Of a stretch of DNA of 17,095 bases, positions 15,028-17,095 are shown one piece after another. The notes under the pieces were generated by a model that was not told where the DNA came from, made no database searches, and was given only the letters and a program-made list of their open reading frames with translations. Position 1 is the stretch's first letter. Every line of letters begins with the position of its first letter. Source of the stretch: Magnetospira sp. (GTDB lineage: Bacteria > Pseudomonadota > Alphaproteobacteria > Rhodospirillales > Magnetospiraceae); contig JANQGL010000018.1 of assembly GCA_028277325.1 (NCBI GenBank), forward strand, positions 1-17,095, written 5' to 3'. The translations under genes and the position numbers were made by a program.

Positions 15028-15894
15028 ATGACAGACACCGCCCCATCCCCCGCCACCGACTCGGATCCCGCCGCCTACGCCCGCGATCTGGTCGAACGCT
15101 CCGGCACCTCGTTCTATTGGGCCATGCGCCTGCTGCCCGAGGAACGGCGCGACGGCATGTTCGCCATCTACGCCTTCTGCCGCGAGGTGGACGACGTCGC
15201 CGACGGGCCGGCACCGCCCGACGACAAGCTGCGCCGTCTCGCCGAGTGGCGGGCCGAGATCGACCGGGTCTACGACGGAGCGCCGGAAACCCCGGTCGGC
15301 CGCGCCCTGGTGCCGCAGGTGGCGCGCCACGGACTGCACCGGCGCGACCTGCTGGCCATCGTCGAGGGAATGCAGATGGACGCCGGAGGACCGGTGCGGA
15401 TCGCCGACTCGGCGGCCCTCGACCTCTATTGCGACCGCGTGGCCTGCGCGGTCGGCCGGCTGTCCAACCGCACCTTCGGGGTCGACGACGCGCTCGGCGA
15501 TCCGGTGGCGGCGGCCTTGGGCAAGGCGCTGCAACTGACCAACATCCTGCGCGACCTCAAGGACGACGCGCGGCTCGACCGCCTGTACCTGCCGCGCGAC
15601 CTGCTGCAGTCCCACGGCATCGATGCCGCGGCTCCGGACGCGGTGTTGGCGCACCCGAACCTGGCCGGGCCCTGCGACGAACTGGCGGGGTGGGCCGACG
15701 CCTGCTACCGGGCGGCCGGCCGGGCCCTGGCCGCCTGCGACGCCGAGCGCATGCGACCGGCCTTCGTGATGAAGGAGGTCTATCACAAGACCCTTCAGCG
15801 GACCCTGAAGCGCGGCTGGCGGCGGCTCGACGAACGGGTCCGCCTCAGCAAGGCCGAGAAGATGTGGATCGGCGTCCGGCACGGGCTGCTGTGA
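15028..15894 (+). CDS. hpnD: Presqualene diphosphate synthase HpnD
   Basis: A 288-residue enzyme that condenses two farnesyl diphosphates to presqualene diphosphate, the first step to squalene and hopanoids. The N-terminal SGTSFYWAMRLLPEERRDGMFAIYAFCREVDDVAD (25-59) holds the first Asp-rich motif D55/D56/D59; the second is LQLTNILRDLKDDARLDRLYLP (168-189) with D176 and D180. The EGMQMD segment at 113-118 is the HpnD form of a conserved helix. Start: ATG at 15028 is preceded by GGTGAG at a good distance; an in-frame GTG at 15019 would add three residues. It lies 42 bases after hpnB, a spacer without visible promoter or hairpin, and its TGA overlaps the GTG start of hpnE. Confidence 0.95.
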   Translation: MTDTAPSPATDSDPAAYARDLVERSGTSFYWAMRLLPEERRDGMFAIYAFCREVDDVADGPAPPDDKLRRLAEWRAEIDRVYDGAPETPVGRALVPQVARHGLHRRDLLAIVEGMQMDAGGPVRIADSAALDLYCDRVACAVGRLSNRTFGVDDALGDPVAAALGKALQLTNILRDLKDDARLDRLYLPRDLLQSHGIDAAAPDAVLAHPNLAGPCDELAGWADACYRAAGRALAACDAERMRPAFVMKEVYHKTLQRTLKRGWRRLDERVRLSKAEKMWIGVRHGLL

Positions 15895-17095
15895 CCGTCC
15901 ACGTGATCGGCGCCGGGGTGGCCGGCCTGTCCTGTGCGGTGCGTCTGGCGCTGGGCGGCGTCCGGGTGGCGGTCTGGGAGGCCGCGCCGCGGGCCGGCGG
16001 CCGCTGCCGCACCTATCCGGACCCGGTGATCGGGCGCGACGTCGACAACGGCAACCACCTGCTGCTGAGCGGCAACGACGACGCCCATGCCTATCTGGTG
16101 GCGATCGGCGCGATCGACCAGCTCACCGGACCGGCGCGCGCCGAGTTCCCGTTCCTCGACCTGGAGACCGGCGAGCGCTGGTGCCTGGCCCCGGGGCCGG
16201 GCCGGCGGCTGGACTGGCTGTTCGATTCCGGCCGGCGGGTCCCGGGCAGCCGGCCGTGGTCCTATCTGGGCGCCTTGAGGCTGTGGTTCGCCGGACCGGA
16301 CACCACCGTGGCGGCGGCGGTCGGAACCGGCGGACCGATGTACCGCCGGTTCTGGGAGCCGCTGACCGCGGCGGTCCTGAACACCCCGGCCGAGGAGGCC
16401 TCGGCGCGCCTGCTGTGGCCGGTCCTGACGGAAACCTTCGGGCGCGGCGAGGTGGCCTGCCGGCCGCGCCTGACCCGGTGCGGCCTGGGCCCGGCGCTGG
16501 TCGACCCGGCGGTGAGTCTGCTCCGCAAGTGCGGGGTGGAGGTGGCGTTCGGGACCCGCTGCCGGGCCGTCGAGGGCGCCGAACGACGGGTGACGGCCCT
16601 GACCCTCGGGAGCCGCAGGCTGGACCTGGGCCCGGGCGACGCGGCGGTGCTGGCGGTGCCGCCACGCCGGGCGGCCGAGCTGGTGCCCGGCCTGACCGTG
16701 CCGACCGAGCATCGGGCGATCCTCAACCTCCATTACCGGCTGCCCGAATCGGCCGGCGACCCGCGCCTGGTCGGATTGATCGGCGGGCTGGCCCAGTGGG
16801 CGTTCACCCGCGAGGACGTGGCCTCGGTGACCATCAGTGCCGCCGACGCGCTGCTGGACCGCGACCCCGACGACCTGGCGGCGGCGGTCTGGCCGGAGGT
16901 GCGGCGGGCCCTCGGCCTGCCGGACGCCGACCTGCCGGCGCATCGCGTGGTGGCCGAGAAACAGGCCACCATCGCCCAGACTCCGGCCCAGGCGCGGCGC
17001 CGGCCGGGGACCCGCTGCGGATGGGACAACCTGATCCTGGCCGGCGACTGGACCGACACCGGCCTGCCGGCGACCCTGGAGCGGATCGCCCCCTC
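15891..17095 (+). CDS. hpnE: Hydroxysqualene dehydroxylase HpnE (3' truncated by window edge)
   Basis: A flavin amine-oxidase-fold enzyme that reduces hydroxysqualene to squalene. The frame stays open for 401 codons from the GTG at 15891, which overlaps the hpnD stop (GTGA), to the end of the window; only a short C-terminus should be missing. Visible landmarks are the FAD dinucleotide motif HVIGAGVAGLSCAVRLA at 4-20, the acidic end of the second strand WEAAPRAGGRCRTY around 33-46, DNGNHLLLSGN near 54-64, FWEPLTAAVLNTP around 149-161, and the C-terminal FAD motif LILAGDWTDTGLPATLE. The last visible residues (RIAP) depart from the usual EGAVRSG-type ending, but too little remains to judge this. 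It is the last gene seen of the hpn cluster; a squalene-hopene cyclase gene would be expected next. Confidence 0.92.
   Translation, partial: MTVHVIGAGVAGLSCAVRLALGGVRVAVWEAAPRAGGRCRTYPDPVIGRDVDNGNHLLLSGNDDAHAYLVAIGAIDQLTGPARAEFPFLDLETGERWCLAPGPGRRLDWLFDSGRRVPGSRPWSYLGALRLWFAGPDTTVAAAVGTGGPMYRRFWEPLTAAVLNTPAEEASARLLWPVLTETFGRGEVACRPRLTRCGLGPALVDPAVSLLRKCGVEVAFGTRCRAVEGAERRVTALTLGSRRLDLGPGDAAVLAVPPRRAAELVPGLTVPTEHRAILNLHYRLPESAGDPRLVGLIGGLAQWAFTREDVASVTISAADALLDRDPDDLAAAVWPEVRRALGLPDADLPAHRVVAEKQATIAQTPAQARRRPGTRCGWDNLILAGDWTDTGLPATLERIAP

Noticed and set aside
13789..15882. 697-codon open frame on the minus strand opposite hpnB and hpnD
   Set aside because: Antisense to two well-supported genes; low-complexity Gly/His/Gln/Arg composition and no recognisable domain.

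Overview
The window is high-GC DNA with an alphaproteobacterial character, probably a Rhodospirillales-like organism. This is judged from gene order and protein types, not from a database search: long PstC and PstA permeases with extra N-terminal domains, the order phoR-pstSCAB-phoU-phoB, and a hopanoid hpnC/B/D/E cluster. Coding is dense and there are two divergent blocks. No tRNA, rRNA, CRISPR array, insertion sequence or prophage gene was seen.

Minus-strand block (1-8385). Read in the direction of transcription it runs phoR, pstS, pstC, pstA, pstB, phoU, phoB, then ygiB and the first 30 codons of a ygiC-like ATP-grasp gene that leaves the window at base 1. This is a complete phosphate sensing and uptake locus. 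PstS binds phosphate in the periplasm, PstC/PstA form the channel, PstB drives it, PhoU links transporter state to the kinase, and PhoR/PhoB form the two-component switch. A tandem Pho box with an 11-base period lies upstream of pstS, so the locus probably controls itself. A strong hairpin sits between pstS and pstC. The ygiB/ygiC pair follows phoB by 63 bases with no visible terminator between them.

A 261-base divergent intergenic region (8386-8646) separates the blocks. It holds a plausible nadA promoter and a set of short phased GC-rich repeats.

Plus-strand block (8647-17095). nadA, nadC and nadB make nicotinic acid mononucleotide from aspartate (quinolinate route of NAD synthesis). They are followed by a small protein-kinase-fold gene whose catalytic residues are replaced, then hpnC, hpnB, hpnD and hpnE (squalene synthesis from farnesyl diphosphate for hopanoids, plus a hopanoid-associated glycosyltransferase). 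hpnE runs off the right edge. Spacing is tight (ATGA or GTGA overlaps at nadC/nadB, kinase/hpnC, hpnC/hpnB and hpnD/hpnE), so the block could be one transcript joining NAD and hopanoid synthesis.

Most notable points: the apparent pseudokinase translationally coupled to hpnC; a PhoR with no membrane segments; the phased Pho box array set one helical turn further from its -10 than in E. coli; and the enlarged periplasmic region of PstA.
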